Shown piece by piece: positions 52,495 through 61,366 of a stretch of DNA of 64,000 nt. Made by a program: the position numbers and the translations under genes. This stretch comes from a bacterium (GTDB lineage Bacteria > Myxococcota > UBA727 > JAUIJE01). Positions within the stretch are counted from its first letter, which is position 1. Each line of letters begins with the position of its first letter. The stretch covers positions 452,360-516,359 of the forward strand of contig JAUIJE010000003.1 of NCBI GenBank assembly GCA_030431455.1. Direction: 5' to 3'. The notes below the pieces were generated by a model. The model did not search any database, had not been told where the DNA came from, and saw only the letters and a program-made list of their open reading frames with translations.

Positions 52495-54363
52495 ATGACT
52501 CATCCATCACCGTGGGCGCGGCGCGCCCGCGTTCTGCTTCGCGGCCTCCCCGGCGCCGCGGTCTGCCTCGGCCTGTGGGCCCCCGGCTGCGGCGGTGACG
52601 TCGAGCCCGTCGTCAACGGGGTCAGCTTCAACCCCTTGCTCACCACCGACCTGGCGGCGGGGCAGGGTCTCGGGCCGGACCAGAAGTTTCGCCCCATGGG
52701 CTCGCCGGGCGTCCACCTGGTCACCGACGCGGTGCCCCGGTCGGCGACCCCCGACCATCCCCGCTCCCCATGTTACTGGGCGCCCACCGGCAGCGAGGTC
52801 AACCTCAGCTGGGAGGTCGCGCTCAACGTCTCGGTGCCCGACCACATCAACATGCAAAACCTGGGCACCTGCACGTTGACCCACCCCACCACGAGGCAGC
52901 CGATGATCGACACCGACGGGGACCCGGTGGAAATCTCGCAGGAGGATTGGGAGGACTTTTTCGACGACAACGCCTTTGCCCCCACGGTGCGGATCGCGCG
53001 GCGGCAAAGCCACGCCGGGCGACCGGATGCGTGTGTGCCCGCCACCGGCGAGCTGTCCACCACCACCTCCACGTCGACGCCGGGCGCCCAGCGGGCCTGG
53101 CGCGAACCGCTCTGTATGCGCGGATGGACCGAGACCTTGTCCGCCGGGCCCGGCTCCAGCGACGGAGCCCAACACGGCGACTCGACCTACGCGGTCACCA
53201 TCGCGGGGTCCTACAACGGGGTGGAGATGCCCGCGGCGAACAAGAGCTTCTCGACATCCTTCAAGGGCGTGTCCAGCGGGGGCCGGGTCATTCGCCGGCC
53301 GTTGACCCCCTCCAATGGTCCTGGATGGTACGCGTGGCACGCCGGCTACACCAACCTCCAAGGGCCCTGGGACGAAAACTTCAGCCTCGACCTGTTCATC
53401 AGCTCGGTGCAGGTCGTCGCGGTGGACGCCAACGGGTTGGAGTCTTTCGTGGGCATGCGCGGGCTTCAGGCGGTGGCGGTCGACGGTCAGACGCTCGGTC
53501 GTGACGTCTGTCCCATCCCGCCCGGCGGCGTCGGGCAGCCCGACTACACCACGCTGAGCTTTCACACCGCCCCGGGCAACGCGAACTGTCCGGGCCTCAT
53601 CGATCTCAACCCCACCCAAGAGCTGAGCTGGCCACACCGCCTCGTGAAGTTTGGCGTGTGGTTGCCCGAAGCGCCGGAGGGCCAGTCCTTTTTCATCGAG
53701 TTCAACGTCGCCAGCGTCAACCCCAACGGCCTCACCGCCGGACCCGGGGCGTACGATCCCCAGGCCGCCTACCCCGGCTTTTGGGAATGGGTGCGCGAAC
53801 GGTTCCGCGCGTCCAACTTCGGAAAGAACCGCGTCCGGCTGAACATCGAGTTCGACGAGAACGGCAATCTCCTGGTCGACATCCCCGAAGACGGCACCGT
53901 GATTCCGCCCGGTCACACCGTCACCGTCCCGGTGGCGGTCACCGCCGAAGAAGCGGGGAGGATGACCGAGGAGAGCTTTTCGTTCACCCTCACCGACGTC
54001 GACACCGGCGAAGTCCTCCAGGACGGCACCGTGGTCATCCCGGTGGAGGGCCAAAAAGCCACCTACAGCATCACCCCGGCGCCCGGGCCCAACGGGGTCG
54101 CCTTCACCGCACAGACCGGCCACACCCAGCACTTCGTGCTCGAAAACACCGGCCCGGTCGACATCAACATCGCCCAGGTGGTGCTGCCCGGTTCGCCGCT
54201 GTTTTCCCTGTCGAACCTGCCCGCCCCGACGCTGCTTGTGCCCGGGGACACCTATGCGTTCGACGTGACCTTCTCGGCCCAAACCGGGGTGTCCAGCTAC
54301 GGCACCTTGGTCATCGCGAGCGACGCGGGCGTTCGTTCGGTGCCGCTGTTCGGCACGCCCTGA
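52495..54363 (+). CDS. Large surface lipoprotein with Ig-like C-terminus
   Basis: 622 residues after GGAGGAAACC: MTHPSPWARRARVLLRGLPG, then AAVCLGLWAPGCGG (lipobox WAPGC). The long N-terminal region has many aromatic and Cys residues (WREPLCMRGWTETL; HAGYTNLQGPWDENF) and ends near residue 430. The last 190 residues are beta-sandwich-like (FVLENTGPVDINIAQVVLPG SPLFSL split here; DVTFSAQTGVSSYGTLVIAS), matching the choice-of-anchor/ASPM-SPD-2-Hydin type. No enzyme motif is seen. Surface structural or binding role is inferred. Confidence 0.8.
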   Translation: MTHPSPWARRARVLLRGLPGAAVCLGLWAPGCGGDVEPVVNGVSFNPLLTTDLAAGQGLGPDQKFRPMGSPGVHLVTDAVPRSATPDHPRSPCYWAPTGSEVNLSWEVALNVSVPDHINMQNLGTCTLTHPTTRQPMIDTDGDPVEISQEDWEDFFDDNAFAPTVRIARRQSHAGRPDACVPATGELSTTTSTSTPGAQRAWREPLCMRGWTETLSAGPGSSDGAQHGDSTYAVTIAGSYNGVEMPAANKSFSTSFKGVSSGGRVIRRPLTPSNGPGWYAWHAGYTNLQGPWDENFSLDLFISSVQVVAVDANGLESFVGMRGLQAVAVDGQTLGRDVCPIPPGGVGQPDYTTLSFHTAPGNANCPGLIDLNPTQELSWPHRLVKFGVWLPEAPEGQSFFIEFNVASVNPNGLTAGPGAYDPQAAYPGFWEWVRERFRASNFGKNRVRLNIEFDENGNLLVDIPEDGTVIPPGHTVTVPVAVTAEEAGRMTEESFSFTLTDVDTGEVLQDGTVVIPVEGQKATYSITPAPGPNGVAFTAQTGHTQHFVLENTGPVDINIAQVVLPGSPLFSLSNLPAPTLLVPGDTYAFDVTFSAQTGVSSYGTLVIASDAGVRSVPLFGTP

Positions 54364-54560
54364 CGGGTCCCGCCCGCGCGCGGCCGCGGAGGTCGCGCGC
54401 GGGTCGCGCCTGGCGGTCGGTTTCTGCAACGATCTTCAATGGTTAGCAGCCCACTGGCCCGCCCGGGCCAGCGGGCGATCTCCCTGCATCACGACCGGCC
54501 CCCCGCCGTCGAACGTTCCTCTCCTGGGCGCGGCGCGCCCCACGAAAGGACAGTCCCGCG

Positions 54561-55139
54561 ATGACCGGCGTGCCCGCTTCACTTCCTGCTAGGTTGGCGC
54601 TCGTGAAGCTGTGCCCCTGGCTGGCGGCGGTGCTGGTGTGCACCACGTTGAGCGCCCCCGCCCTGGCCCAAGACATCGAAGACGAGGCCCGTGCCGACGA
54701 CCCGGGCATGATCGAACGGGTGTTCCCCCTGACCGTCGAAGACGGTCTGCACCCCGCGGCCGACGCCAGCTATTCCCTATTTTTCCTCGGCGCGCTGTTG
54801 CCCCTGGGGTCCATGTGGCTGCCCCCGCTGTTCGGCGAGGCCGACACCCCGCTCGGGTACTTCGCCGAGGCCCCGTTGATCCTCGGGGCCCACGTCGCCC
54901 CCCACCTCGCGATGCTCACCCTGCTGCCGTGTTCGTTGGTGGTGGCGCCGTTTTTGGGCGGGCCCGTGCTCGTGGTCGCCGGCCTCTTGCTGCAGTTTGT
55001 GAACCTCGGCTGTTGCATCGCCAACGCCGGCTACTTCGTGCCCGTGGCTTTGCTCAACGCCTACAACCGGGGCTTGCGCGCCGACGAAGCCGAGCTGAGC
55101 GCCGACAGCCCCGCCGACCCGGGCGCGCTCCGCTACTGA
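54561..55139 (+). CDS. Small membrane protein, unknown
   Basis: 192 residues from ATG 54561 (AAAGGACAG upstream); an alternative start is GTG 54603. A signal-like segment (LAAVLVCTTLSAPALAQ) is followed by an acidic stretch and three or four hydrophobic helices: SLFFLGALLPLGSMWLPPLF; LILGAHVAPHLAMLTLLPCS; LVVAPFLGGPVLVVAGLLLQ; VNLGCCIANAGYFVPVALLN. The tail is acidic. No family recognised. It lies convergent to the paralog pair at 55149-57775. Confidence 0.6.
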   Translation: MTGVPASLPARLALVKLCPWLAAVLVCTTLSAPALAQDIEDEARADDPGMIERVFPLTVEDGLHPAADASYSLFFLGALLPLGSMWLPPLFGEADTPLGYFAEAPLILGAHVAPHLAMLTLLPCSLVVAPFLGGPVLVVAGLLLQFVNLGCCIANAGYFVPVALLNAYNRGLRADEAELSADSPADPGALRY

Positions 55140-55148
55140 CCCCCGAGG

Positions 55149-56444
55149 TCAAAACCGCTGCGCGGCGGGGCGCGCGTTCTGCGCCTCGCCCGGTGGGTCC
55201 CGGTGGGCGTCGGCCGGGGCCTCGTCCGGCCAGACGAACAACGACGCGGGCACCGCCACCCCGGCCAAGCCCGCGGCCATCAGCGCGCCGAAGCCCACGC
55301 TGCCGAGCGCGGCCGCCACCAGCCACGGGGGCCGCGATGCCCGACCGAACGACGGGTCGATGTAGAGGCCGTAGGCCAACCCCGCCAGCGACGCGAAGCC
55401 CAACGTCAAGACCGCGGCGCCGAAAAACGCCACCGACGAGACCAGCAACGCCCGCCACCACGACGGGGAAAAGCCCATCGCGAACTCCGTGGCCCAAGAC
55501 GCCGCGCACGCGCCGCCGGCGGCCGCGCACGGCACCCCGCAGAACATGAACGTGGCGGTGCCGAGATCGCCGCTGTTCCATTCTTGGTTGGGCACCCCGG
55601 CCAAGAACGGAAACACCACCGCGGCGGTCGCGCCCATACAAGCCGCCGCCCCCAGGGTGGCGCCGCTGGCCACCCCCGCCGCGCCCCACAGGCTGTCCTC
55701 GTCCCCCACCTCCCGGCTCGCCACCGGCAGAGGCAGCTCGACGTGGGGCGACCCAAGAACCGAAGCAAAAGCATTGGACACGAGCCCGTCCAGGTGGGGT
55801 CGAAACCCGAACACGTCCCGGGCCCAGGCCGAGGCCCGGCCCACCACCTGGGCGGACTCGGCGTCGAGGACCTGCACCGACAGGCGCTGCAGCCGACCGG
55901 CCTGGGCCAGGGTGCCGACCAGGAGGTACTGCGCACCCAATGCCCCTGCGAGCTCGTTGATGCACCAGTTCTCGTCGGCACAACCAGGTTGGGCCGCGGC
56001 CGCGGCCGCCTCGGCCACCAGGTCGCGCAGCGCGTCCCCCGACGTCACCGTGAGCTCTCGCCGCCTTGACGCCGCCGCGGTGAGCAGGCGGGTCGCGGTC
56101 TGGGCGTCTTCGGGGGTCACGTCCACCGCGGTGACGGCGGGCAAAAACACCGTGCGGGGCGTCTCCGCCGGGGCCGCCGCGGGCGGGGACGGGACCGCCG
56201 CGGTCGCCGGGCCGGGCCGGGACCACGGCGCGCAGTGCCACCCCACGTCAGGCTCCAACACCTTGGCCCCCGCCTCCACCCGCAACACCGCCTCGCCCCC
56301 GGGCCGGCACATGTCATCGTCGCCCACCACGGCGTCGGCGGCGGTGACGGGCACCGGGGCGCTGCAGGCATCGACGTCCGGCCGGCCCTCCACCGTGTAC
56401 GGGCACGCGGCGGGAGCGAGGAGCAGCAACCACCACCCGGTCAT
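55149..56444 (-). CDS. Membrane protein with TolB/CsgG-like domain, paralog 2
   Basis: 431 residues, MTGWWLLLLAPAACPYTVEG (lipobox-like APAAC). The central region (VFLPAVTAVDVTPEDAQTAT; ELTVTSGDALRDLVAEAAAA; CADENWCINELAGALGAQYL; LVGTLAQAGRLQRLSVQVLD) resembles the CsgG/TolB-N-type alpha/beta fold used by outer-membrane accessory proteins. The C-terminal 190 residues have four or more hydrophobic helices. The start overlaps the stop of paralog 1 (ATGA). Both proteins share the cysteine-flanked ELAG.LGA.YL segment. Function unknown. Confidence 0.7.
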   Translation of the reverse strand: MTGWWLLLLAPAACPYTVEGRPDVDACSAPVPVTAADAVVGDDDMCRPGGEAVLRVEAGAKVLEPDVGWHCAPWSRPGPATAAVPSPPAAAPAETPRTVFLPAVTAVDVTPEDAQTATRLLTAAASRRRELTVTSGDALRDLVAEAAAAAAQPGCADENWCINELAGALGAQYLLVGTLAQAGRLQRLSVQVLDAESAQVVGRASAWARDVFGFRPHLDGLVSNAFASVLGSPHVELPLPVASREVGDEDSLWGAAGVASGATLGAAACMGATAAVVFPFLAGVPNQEWNSGDLGTATFMFCGVPCAAAGGACAASWATEFAMGFSPSWWRALLVSSVAFFGAAVLTLGFASLAGLAYGLYIDPSFGRASRPPWLVAAALGSVGFGALMAAGLAGVAVPASLFVWPDEAPADAHRDPPGEAQNARPAAQRF

Positions 56445-57775
56445 TCCCCCTCCTCGTCGAGGGGCTCGTCGCCCCACACCGCGATCCCCCCGAGGTAGGC
56501 CCCCCCCGCGGCGGCGGCGATGGCCGCCACCGCGATCGTGCCCGCGGCGGCAAACCCCAGCGCCAGCGTGGTGTTGGTGAGCACGGGGTCGTCGAGGAAC
56601 GCGCCCGGGTCCGCGGCGTACACGGTCAAGGCCAACAGCGTGGGCACGGAGATCGCGGTGGTGCCCGCCAGCGCCATCGCCGTGACCGTGGCGAACAACG
56701 TCGTGCCCGCCACCAACCCGGCCCGCCGGGGGTCGGGCACCGCGTCGGCGAGCATGTCCGCGACCACCGACGCGGCCACCGCCGCGGCGGGGACCAGGGG
56801 CAACATCGCCCACAGCGAAAACAATGCATACGGAAAGGGCAGCCACGCCGGCGTGCGGACGAACGCCACCAACAACCCGGTCGCGGCGGTGAGCCCGATC
56901 CCCACCGGGACCACCGACGCGGCCACCGCCCCCGCGGCGGCAAACGCAGACCCGGTGGTGGCCAAACGCCCGAGGTAGGGCGGCGGCAACGCCGGCGCGG
57001 GCCGGTTGGTCAACGACGCGGTGAGCCGGCGCACCGTCGGGGGCAGGCGGTGGGCGGCCCGGTCGAGGTTCCGCCCCACCACGCTCTCCGCGGCCAGGGT
57101 GTGGCCGTCGTCCGCGTCCACCAGCCGCAGGTCGGTGACCAGCGCGTCCCGCTCCCCTGAGGCCACGTGGCCCATGACCAGGTACTCCGCGCCCAGCATG
57201 CCCGCGAGCTCGGACAGGCAGCTCGCCTCGGCACACCCCGCGGTCTGCAGACGGACCTCCTGCTGCACGAGGGCGTCGACATCTGCGCTGGTCACGACAT
57301 CGAAGCCAAGCTCGGTGAGCTCGACCGCGGCCAAATCCGCGAGCACCTTCGCGGGCTCGCCGGTTCCGTCTTCGGCGTCGAAGTGGGACACGAACACGCG
57401 CGCGCCCCCGGGAGACACGACCGGGGGAGGCGTCGACCGCGCCCCCGTCGTCGACCGCGGGGGGCCCCGGGGGCTCACCCGGCAGAGCGCGACCAACGTT
57501 TGTGCTTGGTGACACCGGACGGTGGGCCCGGCCGCGGTGCACGTCGCCCCCTCGATGTCCAGGCCGGCGGGGGCCTCGGCGTCGACCGTCACGGTGAGGC
57601 CCGGCCCCGGGAACAGCGCGCATTGGATGTCGCGGTGCGCGTCCTGCATCACCACCCGGGCGTCGTCGCTGACCCGGGCCGTCACCCCCGGGGCCAATGC
57701 CGATGCACCGGGCGAGGCATCAACGACCTCCAGCTGGGTCGTCACCGTCAGCAGCGCAACGAGCAGAACCGCCAT
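56441..57775 (-). CDS. Membrane protein with TolB/CsgG-like domain, paralog 1
   Basis: 444 residues, MAVLLVALLTVTTQLEVVDA. Its middle matches paralog 2: GGARVFVSHFDAEDGTGEPA; ELTELGFDVVTSADVDALVQ; CAEASCLSELAGMLGAEYLV; MGHVASGERDALVTDLRLVD. A C-terminal block of about six hydrophobic helices follows (PVGIGLTAATGLLVAFVRTP; PLVPAAAVAASVVADMLADA; AAAGTIAVAAIAAAAGGAYL), ending in an acidic tail. The tandem pair with ATGA overlap probably arose by duplication and may form a hetero-complex in the membrane. Function unknown. Confidence 0.7.
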   Translation of the reverse strand: MAVLLVALLTVTTQLEVVDASPGASALAPGVTARVSDDARVVMQDAHRDIQCALFPGPGLTVTVDAEAPAGLDIEGATCTAAGPTVRCHQAQTLVALCRVSPRGPPRSTTGARSTPPPVVSPGGARVFVSHFDAEDGTGEPAKVLADLAAVELTELGFDVVTSADVDALVQQEVRLQTAGCAEASCLSELAGMLGAEYLVMGHVASGERDALVTDLRLVDADDGHTLAAESVVGRNLDRAAHRLPPTVRRLTASLTNRPAPALPPPYLGRLATTGSAFAAAGAVAASVVPVGIGLTAATGLLVAFVRTPAWLPFPYALFSLWAMLPLVPAAAVAASVVADMLADAVPDPRRAGLVAGTTLFATVTAMALAGTTAISVPTLLALTVYAADPGAFLDDPVLTNTTLALGFAAAGTIAVAAIAAAAGGAYLGGIAVWGDEPLDEEGE

Positions 57776-57781
57776 ACGGCA

Positions 57782-59332
57782 CTATACGGGCTCTTCGCCA
57801 CCTTTGTGCCACACCCCGTACAGGTCGAGGCGCCGGTCGGTGTAAGGCCGCACCGCCCCGGCGCGGCGGTGGCGGCGGAGTTGCTGCAGGTCGAGCTCTT
57901 GCACCAGGACGGTCTCGACGTTGGGCGGGGCCTCGGCCGCGACCCCGTCCCGGGCGAAGCCGACGTCCGACGGGGTCAAGATCGAAGACTGTGCATAGTG
58001 GATGTCGGCGTTGTCCACCATGGGGAGATTGCCCACGCAGCCTGCGGTGATGACGTACACGTCGTTTTCGATGGCCCGGGCCTGGGCGCAGGTCCGGACC
58101 CGAACGTGGCCGGGCCGGTCCTGGGTGTTGTAGGGCACAAACAACAGCATTGCGCCACGGTGGGCCGCGACCCGGGCGAGCTCGGGAAACTCACAGTCGT
58201 AGCAAATCAGGATCGCGATCTTGCCCCGGTCGGTGTCGAACACGTCGAGGGATTGCCCCCCCTGCACCCCCCACCACCGGCGCTCGTTGGGGGTGGGGTG
58301 GATCTTGGTCTGCTTTTCGATGGAGCCGTCGCGGCGGAACAAAAACGCCACGTTGGTGAGCCGGTGTTCCTCGTAGACGAACTGCGACCCCCCGATGATG
58401 TTGACGTTGTACTTCACCGCCAGGTCGCCAAACAGGTCGAGGTATTGTTCGGTGAACTGTGCCAAGCTGCGCGCCCCTTGGCCCGGTTGGTTCTGGTCGA
58501 CGAGGGACAGCAACGCGAGGGTGAACAGCTCGGGGAACACCACAAAATCCGCTTTGGCGTCCGCAGCCACGTCGACAAAAAACTCCACTTGCCGGGCGAA
58601 GTCATCGAAACTGTGGATGCGGCGCAGCTGGAACTGCACGCTGGCTACCCGCACCGGCTCGATGATGCGCCGCTGGTAGCGGCGCTCCCCCGCGAGGTGG
58701 TCGACGTTGGTCCACTCCAGCGACGTGGCGTAACCCGCGCTGTCTTCATCGCTGGGCAGATAGTCCCGGTGCAGCGAGCGCAACACAAAACCATTGGCAA
58801 TCTGCGCGGTGAGCACAGGGTCGATGAGCTCCTTGTTGCCCACCTTCTCGACGTATTCCTCGGCGGTCATCTCCTCGATGTGCTGGGCATAGCCGGGGAT
58901 GCGGCCCCCCACACACATGCGCGCGAGGTTGCGGGTGCGGCACAGCGATTTGCGCTCTTCGTACAGACGACGCGCGAAACGCCGCCCGCGGTATTCGGGA
59001 TCGACCATGATTTCGATCCCGTAGAGGGTGTCGCCCTCGGGGTCGTGGTTGCGGATGAACCCGCCGTCGGCGACCTCGGTCCAGTTGTGCAGCTCGCCGT
59101 ACTCGGACAGCTCGATGATCAGGCTCGACGCGCTGGCCACGATGCGGTCGTCGTGCACCAGGCAAAGCTGCCCCTCGGGGAACTGCGCGCGCATGCTGTC
59201 GAAATGGTCCCGGCTCCAGGTCTTCATGCGGGGAAAGCACCGAAGCTGGAGCTCGCGGATGGCGTCGTAGTCATCTGCGGCCCAGGGCCGCAGGGTCACG
59301 CTCTGCTCCCAATCCGACAGGTCCAGGGTCAT
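57782..59332 (-). CDS. Bifunctional GNAT N-acetyltransferase / nitrilase-superfamily hydrolase
   Basis: 516 residues. The N-terminal GNAT domain (about 10-200; LRPWAADDYDAIRELQLRCF; TLYGIEIMVDPEYRGRRFAR) is joined to a C-N hydrolase domain (about 228-500). Its catalytic triad is visible: Glu in VVFPELFTLALL, Lys in KQTKIHPTPNERRW, Cys in ILICYDCEFPELARV. Such fusions form a recognised nitrilase-superfamily branch whose substrates are mostly unknown, probably acting on amides. It is divergent from the ThDP-enzyme operon across a 263-bp AT-rich gap. Confidence 0.88.
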   Translation of the reverse strand: MTLDLSDWEQSVTLRPWAADDYDAIRELQLRCFPRMKTWSRDHFDSMRAQFPEGQLCLVHDDRIVASASSLIIELSEYGELHNWTEVADGGFIRNHDPEGDTLYGIEIMVDPEYRGRRFARRLYEERKSLCRTRNLARMCVGGRIPGYAQHIEEMTAEEYVEKVGNKELIDPVLTAQIANGFVLRSLHRDYLPSDEDSAGYATSLEWTNVDHLAGERRYQRRIIEPVRVASVQFQLRRIHSFDDFARQVEFFVDVAADAKADFVVFPELFTLALLSLVDQNQPGQGARSLAQFTEQYLDLFGDLAVKYNVNIIGGSQFVYEEHRLTNVAFLFRRDGSIEKQTKIHPTPNERRWWGVQGGQSLDVFDTDRGKIAILICYDCEFPELARVAAHRGAMLLFVPYNTQDRPGHVRVRTCAQARAIENDVYVITAGCVGNLPMVDNADIHYAQSSILTPSDVGFARDGVAAEAPPNVETVLVQELDLQQLRRHRRAGAVRPYTDRRLDLYGVWHKGGEEPV

Positions 59333-59595
59333 GCGAAGGGTCCTTCCGCGTTCGGGTTTGCTCGCTCAAATGAGATGTCTGGCCATAGCTTTTCGTGTCC
59401 AGAAACGCCAGTCAGGTGTCATTTTTACCATTGATTTCATATATTTAGGCCGTGCGTGAGGGGCCTCTGATCTCTGTTGCTCTTTCGGTTTGATCTGCTA
59501 TTTCCAGGTATTCAACCGGTGCGACGTTTGGGGTTCGGCACCAACTGTTCCAGACCTTTTGCTCGTGGGGGGCGCGCAGATCTTTCGAGGTGGCC
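59333..59595. promoter_or_regulatory. AT-rich divergent promoter region
   Basis: The gap between the GNAT-nitrilase gene and the ThDP-enzyme operon is markedly AT-richer than the rest of the window, with TTGATTTCATATATTTAGG near 59432-59450 as the strongest candidate promoter core. I cannot fix -35/-10 boxes with confidence. No convincing operator palindrome was seen. Confidence 0.4.
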
Positions 59596-61335
59596 ATGTC
59601 CACGCCCTCGTCTCCTCGTCCCGCCCTCACCAGAGTGGCGGACTCCATCGTTGACATCCTGGTTCGTCACGGCATCGACACCGCGTTCGGTGTGCCGGGC
59701 GGCGCCATTTCACCCATCGTCGATGCGCTGGCCCACCATCCAGACATCGAGATGGTCCCCTTCCAGAACGAGACCAACGCGGTGCTCGCCGCCACCGCTT
59801 ACGCGGCCGCGGCCGGCCGGCCCGCGGCGGTGTTTGTGACCTCGGGCCCGGGCGTGTTGTCCGCGGTCAACGGCATGGCCTCGGCCCGGTGTGAAGGCCT
59901 GCCGGTGGTCGTGCTCGCCGGGGAAGTGGCCACCCCGCGCATGGGCCGGGTCGCGTTGCAAGACGGCAGCCCCTTTGGGCTCGACGTGCCCGGCATCGCC
60001 CGCAAGGTGTGCAAACACGCGGTGTGTGTGCTCGAGCCCAACGCGGCCCCCGCGCAGGTGGATTGGGCGGTGCGCCACAGCCAATCGGGCCGGCCGGGCC
60101 CGGTGTTGGTCAGCCTGCCCATCGACGTCACCTCGGCGTCCGCCCTCGCGCCCCGGCTCGAGTTGGCCGGCACCCAGCCGGCGCGGGCCATGCCCTTGCC
60201 CCACGACGGCCCGGTGGCCGAAGACCTGGTGCGCATTCTTCTCGAAGCGCGCCGGCCGCTTTTGCTCGCGGGCGCGGGCTGCAAAGCGCCCGGGGTCCAG
60301 GCCCGGTTGGTGGCGCTCGCCGAGCGCATGCAGGCCCCGGTGGCGACGACCCCCAAGGGCAAAGGCACGTTCCCCGAGTCGCACCCGCTGAGCCTGGGGG
60401 TGTTCGGCTATGGCGGGCACCCCTCGGCGATGGCCCACCTCGAGGAGCCGCCCGACGTGCTGTTGGTGCTCGGGTCGCGTTTGTCCGACGTGGCCACCAA
60501 CGGCTCGTCGCCCGCGCTGGTGCCGACCCGGGCGTTGGTGCACGTGGACATCGACGCGGGCGTGTTCGGCCAGACCTACGCCACCCACCTCGCGGTGCAG
60601 GAGGACGTGGCCCAGGTGCTCGACCTCGTCCTCGACCGCACGGTGGGTTTTGCCCGCCCCGCGCGCACCTACGGGGTCAACCGCTTGGTGCCCGCCCCGC
60701 ACGGCCCCGCGGGCATGTCCCCCGGGCGCATCATCGAGGAGGTCCAGCGGCGGGCGGACCCGGACACGATCTTCTGCAGCGACATTGGCGATCACTTCTT
60801 GTTCGCCACGCACTATCTGCGCACCGACCGCCCCGACCAGTTCTACGTCCAGACCGGGCTCGGCTCGATGGGCTGCGGCCTGACCTCGGCCATCGGCCTG
60901 GCCCGGGCCCGGCCCGACCGGCGGGTGGTGGCGTTTGTGGGCGACGGCGGGTTTTTGGTGAGCTCGCCCGAGCTGCTCACCGTCGCGCGCGAACTTTTGA
61001 ACATCACGGTGGTGGTGCTCAACGACCAGCGCCAAGGCATGGTCGAGCGCGGTCACACCCGGCTGTTCGGTCGTCGTCCGTCGTTCTCCACCGGGATGGT
61101 CACGCCCTTCGCCTTGTCCGCGGGCCTGGGCGTGCCCTGCTACGACATCCGCACCCCCGCGGATTTCGACGAGTACGCGGACGCGATCCGCTCGGGCGGG
61201 GTGATCAACGTGTTGGTCGACCCCGACATCGCGCTCACCTTCGACGACCGGTTCGAGAAATTCGCCGACGAACAGGGCGGCTTCGAGATCTACGACACCC
61301 CGGACGAGCCGAGCCTCGAGCTCACCCTCCAATAA
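59596..61335 (+). CDS. ThDP-dependent acetolactate-synthase-like enzyme
   Basis: 579 residues from ATG 59596 (a GTG at 59590 is weaker; AGG precedes the ATG by 5 bp). Three-domain ThDP fold: the PYR domain has the activating Glu in VPFQNETNAVLAATAYAAAA (about residue 59); the central domain has ALVHVDIDAGVFGQTYATHL; the PP domain has the cofactor motif FVGDGGFLVSSPELLTVARE through VVVLND (about 447-475). It resembles acetolactate synthase, benzaldehyde lyase and other acyloin or 2-oxoacid-decarboxylating enzymes. A regulatory IlvN-type small subunit is absent, so branched-chain amino acid synthesis is unlikely to be its job. First gene of the operon, 31 bp before the KAS III gene. Confidence 0.85.
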   Translation: MSTPSSPRPALTRVADSIVDILVRHGIDTAFGVPGGAISPIVDALAHHPDIEMVPFQNETNAVLAATAYAAAAGRPAAVFVTSGPGVLSAVNGMASARCEGLPVVVLAGEVATPRMGRVALQDGSPFGLDVPGIARKVCKHAVCVLEPNAAPAQVDWAVRHSQSGRPGPVLVSLPIDVTSASALAPRLELAGTQPARAMPLPHDGPVAEDLVRILLEARRPLLLAGAGCKAPGVQARLVALAERMQAPVATTPKGKGTFPESHPLSLGVFGYGGHPSAMAHLEEPPDVLLVLGSRLSDVATNGSSPALVPTRALVHVDIDAGVFGQTYATHLAVQEDVAQVLDLVLDRTVGFARPARTYGVNRLVPAPHGPAGMSPGRIIEEVQRRADPDTIFCSDIGDHFLFATHYLRTDRPDQFYVQTGLGSMGCGLTSAIGLARARPDRRVVAFVGDGGFLVSSPELLTVARELLNITVVVLNDQRQGMVERGHTRLFGRRPSFSTGMVTPFALSAGLGVPCYDIRTPADFDEYADAIRSGGVINVLVDPDIALTFDDRFEKFADEQGGFEIYDTPDEPSLELTLQ

Positions 61336-61366
61336 CTTTCCCCGCGTCAGCCACAAGGAGCTCATC

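Noticed and set aside
56445..57623. N-terminal extension of paralog 2 to an 824-codon frame
   Set aside because: The extension is a second frame over paralog 1, which has the conserved domain; ATG 56444 with overlap ATGA is the natural start.
59596..61335. Housekeeping acetolactate synthase (ilvB)
   Set aside because: No regulatory small subunit or branched-chain amino acid genes nearby, and linkage to KAS III and a kinase points to another role; the symbol was withheld.
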